Positions 1 through 6,725 of a stretch of 6,803 bases of DNA are shown here, piece by piece (the first letter of the stretch is position 1; every line of letters begins with the position of its first letter). The stretch lies in NCBI GenBank assembly GCA_905373565.1, contig CAJPTT010000130.1, positions 1 through 6,803 on the forward strand, given 5' to 3'. The stretch is from an uncultured Treponema sp. (GTDB taxonomy: Bacteria > Spirochaetota > Spirochaetia > Treponematales > Treponemataceae). Below the pieces are notes generated by a model. The model was given only the letters and a program-made list of their open reading frames with translations, was not told the DNA's origin and did not search any database. The position numbers were made by a program, and so were the translations under genes.

Positions 1-1
1 A

Positions 2-1279
2 AAGAAACTTGAGTACGGGGCGTCGCGTTCTATCGCGCAGCTAAAAGGCGAGGTGTCTGCCGGTTCTTCTTATGCGGCTATTTCCGCCGCCGCCGAATAC
101 AATTACCGCAACCCTGCGCGCACCGGCTTCCGGCTGAACGAAGCGTATTACCGTTATTCGGGTGAAATATGGGATATCAGTGTCGGGCGGCAGGTTATTG
201 CGTGGGGACAGGCGGATGGGTTTAAACTCACCGATGTGTTAAGCGCGCGGGACAGCTCGGAGTTTATCGCCTTTAGCGGCGATGATGCGCGGCTTCCGTC
301 GGATAGCATCCGCCTGCGTTTTTTTCACGATCTGTTTACGTTTGAAGCGGTTGCCGTACCGTTTTTTACCCCGAATAAGCTGCCGCGCTTCGGCTTTGAA
401 GACGGTGCAAAGAACGGTCTCTACTATATCGACACACCGGATAGTTACAAGACGCCGTTCGGTTCCGTTCCAATTCGGTATACAAAAACCCAAAGTGCAA
501 AACCAAAGATGTTTACCGACACGGAAGCGGCAGCCCGTTTCTCCTTCTTTTTGCCCGGCATCGACTTTTCCGTTTCCGGCTTCTACGGCTGGGATAAAAA
601 TCCGCGCTATGTAAAAAGCGGGTATGCAAAAAAGGGTTTGTTTAATCCAGCCGGTACACATCATCCACTTTTTAATCCATACGTACCGAAAGAACTGCAC
701 ACCAATTTAAATGAAGAGTATTACCGTATCGGGATGGCAGGCATAGATGCGGCGATTCCTGCAGGCGATGTAACAATCCGGTTGGAAACCGCGTGGGTAG
801 GCGGACGGTTCTTTGAATCGAAAGATATGCTGTCGTCTTTGCCGATTGTACAACTTATGGACAAAACTTCCGGTGGCGATGTCCCGATAGCCTTCAATAC
901 TCCGGTAAAGAAACACCAGCTGCTGATGCTCGCCGGCATTGACTGGATTAAGAGCTCGTGGACGCTGAGCGCTCAGTATTTTGAAGACCTCATCCTCAAT
1001 CATAAAAACGATATAGAGCGGCCGATGCACAAGGGCTTTGTCAGCCTCAGTATAAGTAAAACATTCTTACGCGATACGCTGAAACTTTCGGCAAGCGGCG
1101 TTATCGATATAAACTACGGCAGCACATCAAGTACCTATTCGGTCGGCTATGCGCTTACGGATAATATACATTTCTCGCTTGGTGGAGATGTGTATACCAA
1201 AGGCTATGACGGCAAGGGAGACTTTGCAGCCTTACACAAGATAAGCGCTGTGTGGTTGAAAGGTACGTTTACGTGGTAA
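2..1279 (+). CDS. DUF1302-like outer-membrane beta-barrel protein, 5'-truncated by window edge
   Basis: The frame is open from the first bases of the window, so the gene starts upstream. The GTG at 53 is an internal valine codon, not a start. The visible part is 425 residues and ends at TAA 1277-1279. Seen: alternating polar and aromatic residues typical of transmembrane beta strands, a motif VGRQVIAWGQADGF followed by LTDVLSARDSSEF, and a C-terminal GTFTW ending in an aromatic residue, as expected of a BAM-recognised barrel. The R-Q-x2-x-WG-x2-D-G-F pattern followed by a D-containing segment is what I associate with DUF1302-type outer-membrane proteins, which are poorly characterised and sometimes linked to uptake of hydrophobic substrates. 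The likely location is the outer membrane; the substrate is unknown. The last 47 codons are duplicated downstream of the next gene (3480-3623). Family membership is recognised from motifs only; another porin-like family remains possible. Confidence 0.75.
   Translation, partial: KKLEYGASRSIAQLKGEVSAGSSYAAISAAAEYNYRNPARTGFRLNEAYYRYSGEIWDISVGRQVIAWGQADGFKLTDVLSARDSSEFIAFSGDDARLPSDSIRLRFFHDLFTFEAVAVPFFTPNKLPRFGFEDGAKNGLYYIDTPDSYKTPFGSVPIRYTKTQSAKPKMFTDTEAAARFSFFLPGIDFSVSGFYGWDKNPRYVKSGYAKKGLFNPAGTHHPLFNPYVPKELHTNLNEEYYRIGMAGIDAAIPAGDVTIRLETAWVGGRFFESKDMLSSLPIVQLMDKTSGGDVPIAFNTPVKKHQLLMLAGIDWIKSSWTLSAQYFEDLILNHKNDIERPMHKGFVSLSISKTFLRDTLKLSASGVIDINYGSTSSTYSVGYALTDNIHFSLGGDVYTKGYDGKGDFAALHKISAVWLKGTFTW
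1136..1279 (+). repeat. Direct repeat copy 1: 3' end of the barrel gene
   Basis: The last 47 codons plus stop of the barrel gene, from the TAT of TYSVGY to TAA. They match 3480-3623 without gaps, with 10 mismatches in the 141 sense bases and a different stop codon (TAA here, TAG there). Nine mismatches are silent; the only protein change is Val here against Ile in the second copy. Similarity ends within a few bases after the stop, and upstream of 1136 it fades sharply. Confidence 0.93.
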
Positions 1280-1348
1280 GTAGTCTAACGCCTGTTGATG
1301 CGCTTGGCCCTTCTCATTTTACGTGTTTCGATAAGATTTTCTCTTGTG

Positions 1349-1377
1349 TAACTTTCTTGCTGCCGGCCGGTTATAAT
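1349..1377 (+). promoter_or_regulatory. Weak candidate promoter for the lipoprotein gene
   Basis: A perfect -10 hexamer TATAAT lies at 1372-1377. At 17-bp spacing the -35 position (1349-1354) reads TAACTT, a poor match to TTGACA, and no extended -10 TG is present. If used, transcription would begin near 1384, inside the left arm of the adjacent inverted repeat. No better -35/-10 pair was found in 1280-1476; the TTGACG at 1421-1426 has no acceptable -10 at 16-18 bp. Confidence 0.3.
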
Positions 1378-1413
1378 AAACCTGTTCCGAAACTAAAGTT
1401 TCCGAACAGGTTT
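1378..1413. terminator. Strong inverted repeat, possible terminator of the barrel gene or 5'-UTR stem-loop
   Basis: AAACCTGTTC (1378-1387) pairs perfectly with GAACAGGTTT (1404-1413). After one C/C mismatch the inner arms GAAAC and GTTTC add 5 bp around a TAAA loop. The stem is long and compact, but the bases after it (AAATTACTT) are only modestly T-rich, so it is not a textbook intrinsic terminator. It lies 98 bp after the barrel stop and 63 bp before the lipoprotein start. A TATAAT at 1372-1377 directly abuts it, which would instead place it at the start of a leader RNA. Confidence 0.55.
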
Positions 1414-1462
1414 AAATTACTTGACGACCTCGGTGTTCTGCTGCGGAGATGTTGTACTGTTT

Positions 1463-1468
1463 AAGGAG
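1463..1468 (+). promoter_or_regulatory. Ribosome binding site fixing the lipoprotein start at 1477
   Basis: AAGGAG at 1463-1468 is 8 bases before the ATG at 1477. The in-frame GTG at 1468 overlaps this Shine-Dalgarno sequence and cannot use it, so ATG 1477 is the preferred start. That start also gives a standard signal peptide beginning MKQSLR. Confidence 0.85.
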
Positions 1469-1476
1469 TGTTTACT

Positions 1477-3414
1477 ATGAAACAGAGTCTACGTGTACTA
1501 CTGCTTTTTACCTGCGTATCGGCAATGCTTGCCTCCTGCGTAACGACGGCGCAGGAAAAATCGGATTCAAAAGGCGGTTCACGGTCTAAAATTATTGCCG
1601 TGTTCCATACTGACCGGGAGGTCGAAAACCGGTATAGCGTATTTTCACCCGGCACTTATTCCATAGAGCTCAAAAGCGACAGGCAGGGTAAAAAATACAC
1701 TGAGGTTTTATACACGCCCGACAGCAATCCCGATATCGTGATGGACATCGATTTTACGATGGAAACGGAAGCTGTTGACGGATACGAAGCCGACCCGCAG
1801 ATGGAGCCGGTCGAACACACTGACGGCTATGCAAAAATCCGTGTCCGCTATGAAGACCGCCGGTACAGCGTTGTGTTACCCTATTGCTCCGAGATACCGC
1901 CTGAGCCGTACGCCGGCACGAAAGCGTTAAGCAGCCGATATCTTACGGAAGAAATAGCGCTTATCACGAACGTGCAGCAGTTTCTTGAAAAACATGCGCA
2001 TACCATATGGGCGGGATGGGACAAATGGCGTGAGGATTCCATTTTTGTAAGGCTGCCTGACGGTTCCGAGCTTGCGGTGTCGAATACGGAAAAATTGCCG
2101 CACCGGTTCCGTCCGATACAGGGCATTTCTCTTTTCGGAAAGCGTTTTTTTGCCGACGAAAGCGGCTATAAAAAGACGGAATACGGCACATGGGTTTTGC
2201 AGTGGCACGGCCAAGCGTCCGGTATGTTTTCAAAGAGAGTCATTACTATGGATATAGTGAAAGTACGCCGAATTGATAACGACAGCGATTTTAAGCTAAG
2301 CAGCTCCGGCAATCCCGAAGCAGGCGTGGATATTTTCGGTACAAATCAGGCGCGGCGGTTTTTTACGTACATTCACGAAGCCTTTCACTGTGAGCAAGGC
2401 CGCTTAAGCGCACAAGAATATGAGAAGATATTCAGCGGAAAAGGGCCGATGCCCGTTCGGCGGGAGATAGATCCTTCCGTACTTTCCGTTGATGCGGCCG
2501 CGTATACTGCGCTTGAAGGGCAATTCCTTGCCGCTTCGTACAACGAAAAAGATGACGGGAAGGCTTTAGCTCTCTTTAAAAAGGCGTGCGCCGCCCGCTC
2601 ATTAAAGCACGCATCCTTACCCGCGCCTGAACAGGAATACGATAAGTACAAGTCAAGACAGGAAGGAACCGCCGTCTATGCGGAATGTATTGCTGCATTA
2701 CAAAAAAACGATGCCGAATCGCAGGCTGCTTTAAAAGACAAATTACAGGCAATAACGAACATATCGAAACCGCGTACCACACAAAGCTATCGCAACACCT
2801 ATTACACATACGGCTGTTATTGGAGCCTTTTACTTGACCGTTTTGCCCCCGACTGGAAAACAGGCTTTTTTGAACAACTGAAGTATATCGACGACATATT
2901 GCAAACGCTGCTGCCTGCCGGTTCCGCAGAAGAAAAAGAGCAGCTAGCGGCGCTTAAACAAACAGCGGAATATAAGACGGCGTTCGACCAATCCCGCAGC
3001 ATATTCGAAAAACGCGATGCGATTATCAATGCGTTCGGGAAAGGCGGCGGCATACACTACATTGTCGATTTCAGCAAGGTGAAACTGCATACGATCAATA
3101 TCAATGCCCATGGGAGTAGCTCTGTGATTTACGGCAGAACTCAGTATTACCCCGAAGGCGTAGAAGAATTCAGATTCAACAGTTTTGTATTGCATACCGA
3201 ATCATTAGCGGTAAAATATGATTACAGCGACAGAGCCACCCATTTTATTGAGTGGTACGACTCCCGTCCGGCCGCTCCTTACACAATCGGCGGTACAAAA
3301 AACGGTTCGCGGTACGAAAATCTTTCCGTACAAGCGGACGGCATCAACTTTACCGCCGCCTTAGCGGAAGTTACGCAAACCAAAGACACCGTAACGATTA
3401 CCGTACTGGAATAG
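1477..3414 (+). CDS. Putative zinc metallopeptidase lipoprotein (HEAFH motif)
   Basis: A 645-residue protein with a lipoprotein signal peptide: MKQSLR, a hydrophobic stretch, then lipobox LASC with Cys21 as the predicted lipidated residue. Mature protein should be membrane-anchored in the periplasm or on the surface. Residues 300-304 are HEAFH (HExxH zinc motif), continuing CEQ. Downstream are conserved-looking blocks in the order common to secreted gluzincin-like peptidases: ALEGQF (Glu347), EGTAVYAE (Glu396, Glu403) and YxxG followed by LLDRFAPDWK (about 443-461). Glu396 or Glu347 is the likely third zinc ligand by inference. An IWAGW segment lies at 177-181 in the N-terminal half, and about 525-645 looks like a beta-rich accessory domain. 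I do not recognise a named family, and the substrate is unknown. It is probably its own transcription unit, ends before the 3635-3672 hairpin, and is bracketed by direct repeats from the barrel gene. Stop is TAG 3412-3414; no frameshift seen. Confidence 0.8.
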   Translation: MKQSLRVLLLFTCVSAMLASCVTTAQEKSDSKGGSRSKIIAVFHTDREVENRYSVFSPGTYSIELKSDRQGKKYTEVLYTPDSNPDIVMDIDFTMETEAVDGYEADPQMEPVEHTDGYAKIRVRYEDRRYSVVLPYCSEIPPEPYAGTKALSSRYLTEEIALITNVQQFLEKHAHTIWAGWDKWREDSIFVRLPDGSELAVSNTEKLPHRFRPIQGISLFGKRFFADESGYKKTEYGTWVLQWHGQASGMFSKRVITMDIVKVRRIDNDSDFKLSSSGNPEAGVDIFGTNQARRFFTYIHEAFHCEQGRLSAQEYEKIFSGKGPMPVRREIDPSVLSVDAAAYTALEGQFLAASYNEKDDGKALALFKKACAARSLKHASLPAPEQEYDKYKSRQEGTAVYAECIAALQKNDAESQAALKDKLQAITNISKPRTTQSYRNTYYTYGCYWSLLLDRFAPDWKTGFFEQLKYIDDILQTLLPAGSAEEKEQLAALKQTAEYKTAFDQSRSIFEKRDAIINAFGKGGGIHYIVDFSKVKLHTININAHGSSSVIYGRTQYYPEGVEEFRFNSFVLHTESLAVKYDYSDRATHFIEWYDSRPAAPYTIGGTKNGSRYENLSVQADGINFTAALAEVTQTKDTVTITVLE

Positions 3415-3440
3415 ACTGGGGATATCCGGATATAACGTAA

Positions 3441-3623
3441 GCAGACAAGAGACGAGGTCAGTACAAGGAGTTTAGCGCCTATTCGATCGGCTATGCGCTT
3501 ACGGATAATATACATTTCTCGCTCGGCGGTGATGTATATACCAAAGGCTATGACGGCAAGGGCGACTTTGCGGCCTTACACAAGATAAGCGCTGTGTGGC
3601 TGAAGGGGACGTTTACGTGGTAG
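3441..3623 (+). pseudogene. Headless 3' remnant of a DUF1302-like barrel gene
   Basis: From 3480 to TAG 3621-3623 this reads the last 47 residues of the barrel protein, with a single Val-to-Ile change and the same GTFTW ending. The reading frame is open back to 3441, just after an in-frame TAA at 3438-3440. The stretch QYKEFSA before 3480 could be a few more residues of a diverged barrel strand. No start codon exists in frame. An AAGGAG at 3465-3470 resembles a ribosome binding site, but no ATG, GTG or TTG follows it in frame. It begins 26 bp after the metallopeptidase stop. It is best read as a gene fragment stranded by recombination or duplication, not as an expressed gene. Confidence 0.85.
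3480..3623 (+). repeat. Direct repeat copy 2: duplicate of the barrel gene 3' end
   Basis: The second copy of 1136-1279, exactly 2344 bp downstream in the same orientation, gap-free, with 10 mismatches in 141 sense bases. Nine of the ten are silent. The longest identical run is about 37 bp (roughly 3487-3523), and two further runs are about 26 bp. Such a pair is a plausible substrate for homologous recombination. Confidence 0.93.
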
Positions 3624-3634
3624 TAGAATTCGAC

Positions 3635-3672
3635 GGTTACCAAGGCTGCATAATGGGACTGCCTTGGTAACC
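3635..3672. terminator. Inverted repeat between convergent genes, candidate bidirectional terminator
   Basis: GGTTACCAAGGC (3635-3646) pairs perfectly over 12 bp with GCCTTGGTAACC (3661-3672) around a 14-base loop. It lies 11 bp after the barrel remnant and 10 bp from the tkt stop codon, exactly where the rightward and leftward transcripts converge. Neither side has a strong T tract (ATTTGCT to the right; GTCGAATTCT when read leftward), so termination may be inefficient or factor-assisted. Confidence 0.6.
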
Positions 3673-3682
3673 ATTTGCTCCA

Positions 3683-5671
3683 CTATTCTTTGATACGGGC
3701 GGCAAGCGCTTGGGTGGTAAATCCGAGATGCTCCGCAACTTTTTTTGCGGGTCCCGATTCGCCGAAACGTTCTATCGAAAAAATATCGTCTGGCGGAAAG
3801 AATACCCAGCCTTCCCAGCTCTGTTTAACTCCCGCTTCTACAACCATCACCCGGCTGTCGCTGTAACCGACCAGCTGTGCTTTAAACGGATTCGTTTGTG
3901 CATCCAGAAGCTCTTTCGACGGAACGGAAACAACCCGTACTTTTTTCGGAGCGGCAAGCTCTGCGGCTTCGCAGGCGAGGCTAACCTCGGAACCGGTTGC
4001 AAGTATCGTTACATCGGGCGTGCCGTCCGTACCTTTTACGATATAGCTGCCGGCAGTTTTCATCAGAGCTTTCCACTGAGGCTCGGCTTTTTCCAGTATG
4101 GGCAGATTCTGACGACTCAGTATTAAACAGACCGGACGGTCTTTCTGCTCCAGCGCAATTCTCCATGCGACGGCGGTTTCTTCCGCATCGGCAGGGCGGA
4201 GTACCAGTAGGTTAGGAATGGCGCGGAGGCTTGCGAGTGTTTCGACCGGTTGATGGGTCGGGCCGTCTTCACCGACAAAGATTGAGTCGTGGGTCAATAC
4301 AAAAATAGAAGGGATGCGCATCAGCGCCGCGAGCCGGAGCGCCGGACGCAGATAGTCGGAGAATACGGCAAAGGTTGCGCAGAAGGCGCGGAAACCGCCG
4401 TGGAGCTGAATACCGTTGGTAATCGTTGCCATCGCGAATTCTCTGATGCCGAAGTGGATGTACCGTCCCTGCGGCGTTGCTGCGGTAAAGGATTGGGCAT
4501 CTTGCAAGGCAACCGCATTCGGCCCCTGCAAGTCCGCCGAACCGCCGACGAGATTCGGGAATGCCTTTGCAAAAGCGTTCAGTGCGGTTTTGGAAGCCGC
4601 CCGCGTCGCAATCATCTCATCTTTTTTAAAGACAGGATCGGCAACGCCGTCGAGTACGGCTTGGTCGATACCGCCTTGCACAAAGCTTTGATCCCATTCT
4701 TTGCGCCGTTCGGGATAGGCGGCGCTCCACGCGGCAAAGCGACTATTCCAGTCAGCTTCCGCTTGAGCGAATTCCTTTTGCCGCTCTTCAAAATAACGAT
4801 AGGCTTCGGGTGCGACAAAGAACTGTTCTGCAGGATCAAGCCCCAGCGTCTTCTTTGCCTGCGCCAGCTTCTCCTGACCGAGCGGCGCTCCGTGTGCGGC
4901 GGCGGTTCCTTCAACGGCGGGCGCTCCTTTTCCGATTACCGAATCGAGTATGATGAGCGAGGGGCGGGGATCTTTTTTTGCCTCCGCAGTGCGTTTTTCT
5001 ATATCGCTGTAGGAATACATCGACCCGTGCAGCACCTGCCAACCGTAAGCCTCGTACCGCTTTGTAACATCTTCGGTAAAGGCAATATCGGTTGAACCGT
5101 CGATCGTAATATTGTTTTTATCATAGTACACAATGAGCTTACCGAGTTTCAACGTACCGGCAAGGCTCGATGCTTCGGAAGAAACGCCTTCCATTAAACA
5201 GCCTTCTCCCACCAGCGCGTAGGTGTAGTGATCGACAATGCGGTACTCTTCGGTGTTGAACCGCGCTGCAAGCATCGCTTCGGCAATCGCCATACCGACT
5301 GCGGTAGAAATGCCCTGACCGAGCGGCCCGGTGGTGGCTTCGACGCCGGGGGTGAGGCCGTATTCGGGATGTCCGGCGCAGCGGGAACCGATTTGCCGGA
5401 ACGAGCGGATATCGTCAAGTGAAAGATCGTAACCGGCCAGATGCAGCGTGGCATAGAGGAGCATAGACCCGTGCCCTGCCGATAGTACAAACCGGTCGCG
5501 GTCTACCCATTGGGGATTTTTCGGATTATGCCGTAAAATTTTTGCATACAACACCGCTGCGAGTTCGGCGGCTCCGAGCGGAAGCCCGGGATGGCCGGAA
5601 TTGGCTTTTTCGATTGCATCGATTGAAAGGCTCCGTATCGAAAGTGCTACGGCGTCAAGTTCTTTATTCAT
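3683..5671 (-). CDS. tkt: Transketolase
   Basis: Thiamine-diphosphate enzyme that moves two-carbon ketol units between sugar phosphates in the non-oxidative pentose phosphate pathway; cytoplasmic. The 662-residue length is normal for bacterial transketolases. Blocks visible in order: SGHPGLPLGAA (His27), SAGHGSM (His67), TTGPLGQG, the diphosphate/metal motif GEGCLMEG (155-162) with Asn186, AHGAPLG (His260), FGIREFAM with catalytic Glu411, THDSIFVGEDGPTHQP (His461, His473), LSRQNLP (Arg519), and a C-terminal domain with ATGSEVSLA and VPSKELLDAQ. All three domains (PP, Pyr, C-terminal) are present. The oddity is Glu156 where the family motif normally has Asp (GDG), a metal-coordinating position. 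The start is ATG 5669-5671, preceded by GGAGG. The gene follows moxR by 15 bp in a probable operon and converges on the metallopeptidase region. Confidence 0.97.
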   Translation of the reverse strand: MNKELDAVALSIRSLSIDAIEKANSGHPGLPLGAAELAAVLYAKILRHNPKNPQWVDRDRFVLSAGHGSMLLYATLHLAGYDLSLDDIRSFRQIGSRCAGHPEYGLTPGVEATTGPLGQGISTAVGMAIAEAMLAARFNTEEYRIVDHYTYALVGEGCLMEGVSSEASSLAGTLKLGKLIVYYDKNNITIDGSTDIAFTEDVTKRYEAYGWQVLHGSMYSYSDIEKRTAEAKKDPRPSLIILDSVIGKGAPAVEGTAAAHGAPLGQEKLAQAKKTLGLDPAEQFFVAPEAYRYFEERQKEFAQAEADWNSRFAAWSAAYPERRKEWDQSFVQGGIDQAVLDGVADPVFKKDEMIATRAASKTALNAFAKAFPNLVGGSADLQGPNAVALQDAQSFTAATPQGRYIHFGIREFAMATITNGIQLHGGFRAFCATFAVFSDYLRPALRLAALMRIPSIFVLTHDSIFVGEDGPTHQPVETLASLRAIPNLLVLRPADAEETAVAWRIALEQKDRPVCLILSRQNLPILEKAEPQWKALMKTAGSYIVKGTDGTPDVTILATGSEVSLACEAAELAAPKKVRVVSVPSKELLDAQTNPFKAQLVGYSDSRVMVVEAGVKQSWEGWVFFPPDDIFSIERFGESGPAKKVAEHLGFTTQALAARIKE

Positions 5672-5675
5672 AATT

Positions 5676-5680
5676 CCTCC
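5676..5680 (-). promoter_or_regulatory. Ribosome binding site of tkt
   Basis: On the minus strand GGAGG is followed by AATT and then the ATG of tkt. The spacing is 4 bases, slightly short. The site lies wholly in the 15-bp gap after the moxR stop codon, which supports co-transcription and possibly translational coupling. Confidence 0.8.
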
Positions 5681-5686
5681 AATATG

Positions 5687-6688
5687 TTACGGCTGCGGAA
5701 TAAGTTCGAGCAGCTCGGCGATAATTTCATCTGCACTGATATTTTCCGCGCTCGCTTCATACGAAAGTTTTAAGCGGTGTCGCAGAATGGGGTAGGCGAG
5801 GGCTTTTACATCTTCGGGCAGGACATAGTCGCGTCCGTTTAAAAATGCCCGTATTTTTGAACACCGGTAGAGGGCGATACTCGCACGGGGAGAGGCTCCG
5901 ACGGTGATATAGCTGAGGTAGCTCCCGCGGGGCAGTTCTTCGCGTTTTTCGATAATGGGACGGGTCGCCGTAACCAGTGAAATAATGTATTCGTGTAAAC
6001 CTTCGGTGCAGCGGACCGCTTCGGCGCCTCTATGGATGGTATGGAGCATATCGACGGAAAGAATTGCTTCGGTTTCGGGCGCTTGCGGTTTCTTTACCGA
6101 AGCGGTGATGTTCTCGCTTTTCAGCATGATGACGAGCTCATCCGCCGGTTTAGGGTAGGGGACAAAAAGCTTAAACAGGAAGCGGTCGAGTTCCGCTTCG
6201 GGAAGGGGATAGGTGCCTTCCTGTTCAATCGGATTCTGGGTTGCAAGCACGAAGAACGGTTCGGGGAGAGGATAACTCGTTTCGCCGATGGTAACCTGAC
6301 CTTCCGCCATCGCTTCGAGCAATGCGGATTGAACCTTTGCCGGAGCGCGGTTTATTTCGTCAGCCAGCACTACGTGTGCAAAAAGCGGCCCCTTTCGTAC
6401 CGCAAAGCGATGTGCGGTAGAATCAAAGATGAGCGTTCCGGTGAGGTCGGCAGGCAGCAAGTCGGGCGTGAACTGGATGCGTTTGAAACTTAATTGAGAA
6501 AGCTCTGCAAAAGTCCGTACCGTTAAGGTTTTAGCAAGACCGGGCGCACCCTCCAGCAACACATGTCCGCCTGCAATATAGGCAACGAGGATATCGTCAA
6601 TCAGCCGCTCCTGCCCGATAACGGATACGGCCATTTGTTTTTTAAACGCAGCAACTCGCTGCAGCGCTTCGGTTTGTAAACTCTCCAT
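5687..6688 (-). CDS. moxR: MoxR-family AAA+ ATPase
   Basis: A 333-residue cytoplasmic ATPase of the MoxR class; members act as chaperone-like remodelers, often in metal-cofactor insertion or complex assembly with von Willebrand A partners. Seen: IGQERL near 24-29, Walker A GAPGLAKT (47-54), Walker B VVLADE (106-111) followed by INRAPAKVQSALLEAMAE, sensor 1 at Asn152 in LATQNPIEQEGTYPLPEAEL, DRF with Arg169 as a candidate arginine finger, and sensor 2 Arg268 in GASPRAS. All catalytic elements are intact and the length is typical. ATG 6686-6688 is the only usable start: a TGA lies in frame nearby upstream, and the N-terminal length before IGQ suits the family. No Shine-Dalgarno precedes it. The usual DUF58/VWA partner genes are not downstream; tkt follows after 15 bp instead. 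The precise client is unknown. Confidence 0.93.
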   Translation of the reverse strand: MESLQTEALQRVAAFKKQMAVSVIGQERLIDDILVAYIAGGHVLLEGAPGLAKTLTVRTFAELSQLSFKRIQFTPDLLPADLTGTLIFDSTAHRFAVRKGPLFAHVVLADEINRAPAKVQSALLEAMAEGQVTIGETSYPLPEPFFVLATQNPIEQEGTYPLPEAELDRFLFKLFVPYPKPADELVIMLKSENITASVKKPQAPETEAILSVDMLHTIHRGAEAVRCTEGLHEYIISLVTATRPIIEKREELPRGSYLSYITVGASPRASIALYRCSKIRAFLNGRDYVLPEDVKALAYPILRHRLKLSYEASAENISADEIIAELLELIPQP

Positions 6689-6696
6689 AGAAAGGG

Positions 6697-6725
6697 AGTG
6701 TACGCATATTTTTCATTCTATGCAA
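6697..6725 (-). promoter_or_regulatory. Candidate sigma70-type promoter for moxR-tkt
   Basis: Read on the minus strand, TTGCAT (6725-6720) and TACACT (6702-6697) are separated by exactly 17 bp. Each matches the consensus at four of six positions, including the TTG of the -35 and the TA and final T of the -10. Only 8 bp (CCCTTTCT) separate the -10 from the moxR ATG, so transcription would start at or within a base or two of the ATG. Confidence 0.5.

Noticed and set aside
1421..1449. TTGACG at 1421-1426 as the -35 of a lipoprotein promoter
   Set aside because: The hexamers at 16-18 bp spacing (for example CGGAGA at 1444-1449) do not resemble a -10 box.
1468..1479. GTG at 1468 as the lipoprotein start
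   Set aside because: It overlaps the Shine-Dalgarno AAGGAG itself; ATG 1477 sits 8 bases after that site and gives a normal signal peptide.
1280..3479. Insertion sequence or integron-like cassette carrying the peptidase gene
   Set aside because: No transposase, integrase, terminal inverted repeats at the segment ends or short target-site duplication was found; the only flanking repeats are the coding 3' ends of the barrel gene.
3465..3623. Expression of the barrel remnant as a small protein from the AAGGAG at 3465-3470
   Set aside because: No ATG, GTG or TTG follows in the barrel frame at usable spacing; the nearby ATG at 3493 is out of frame.
4289..5095. 268-codon open frame on the + strand inside the transketolase gene
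   Set aside because: It is wholly antisense to a clearly recognised, full-length tkt, shows no recognisable domain, and has composition expected of a reverse-frame shadow (rich in Arg, Cys and Gly).
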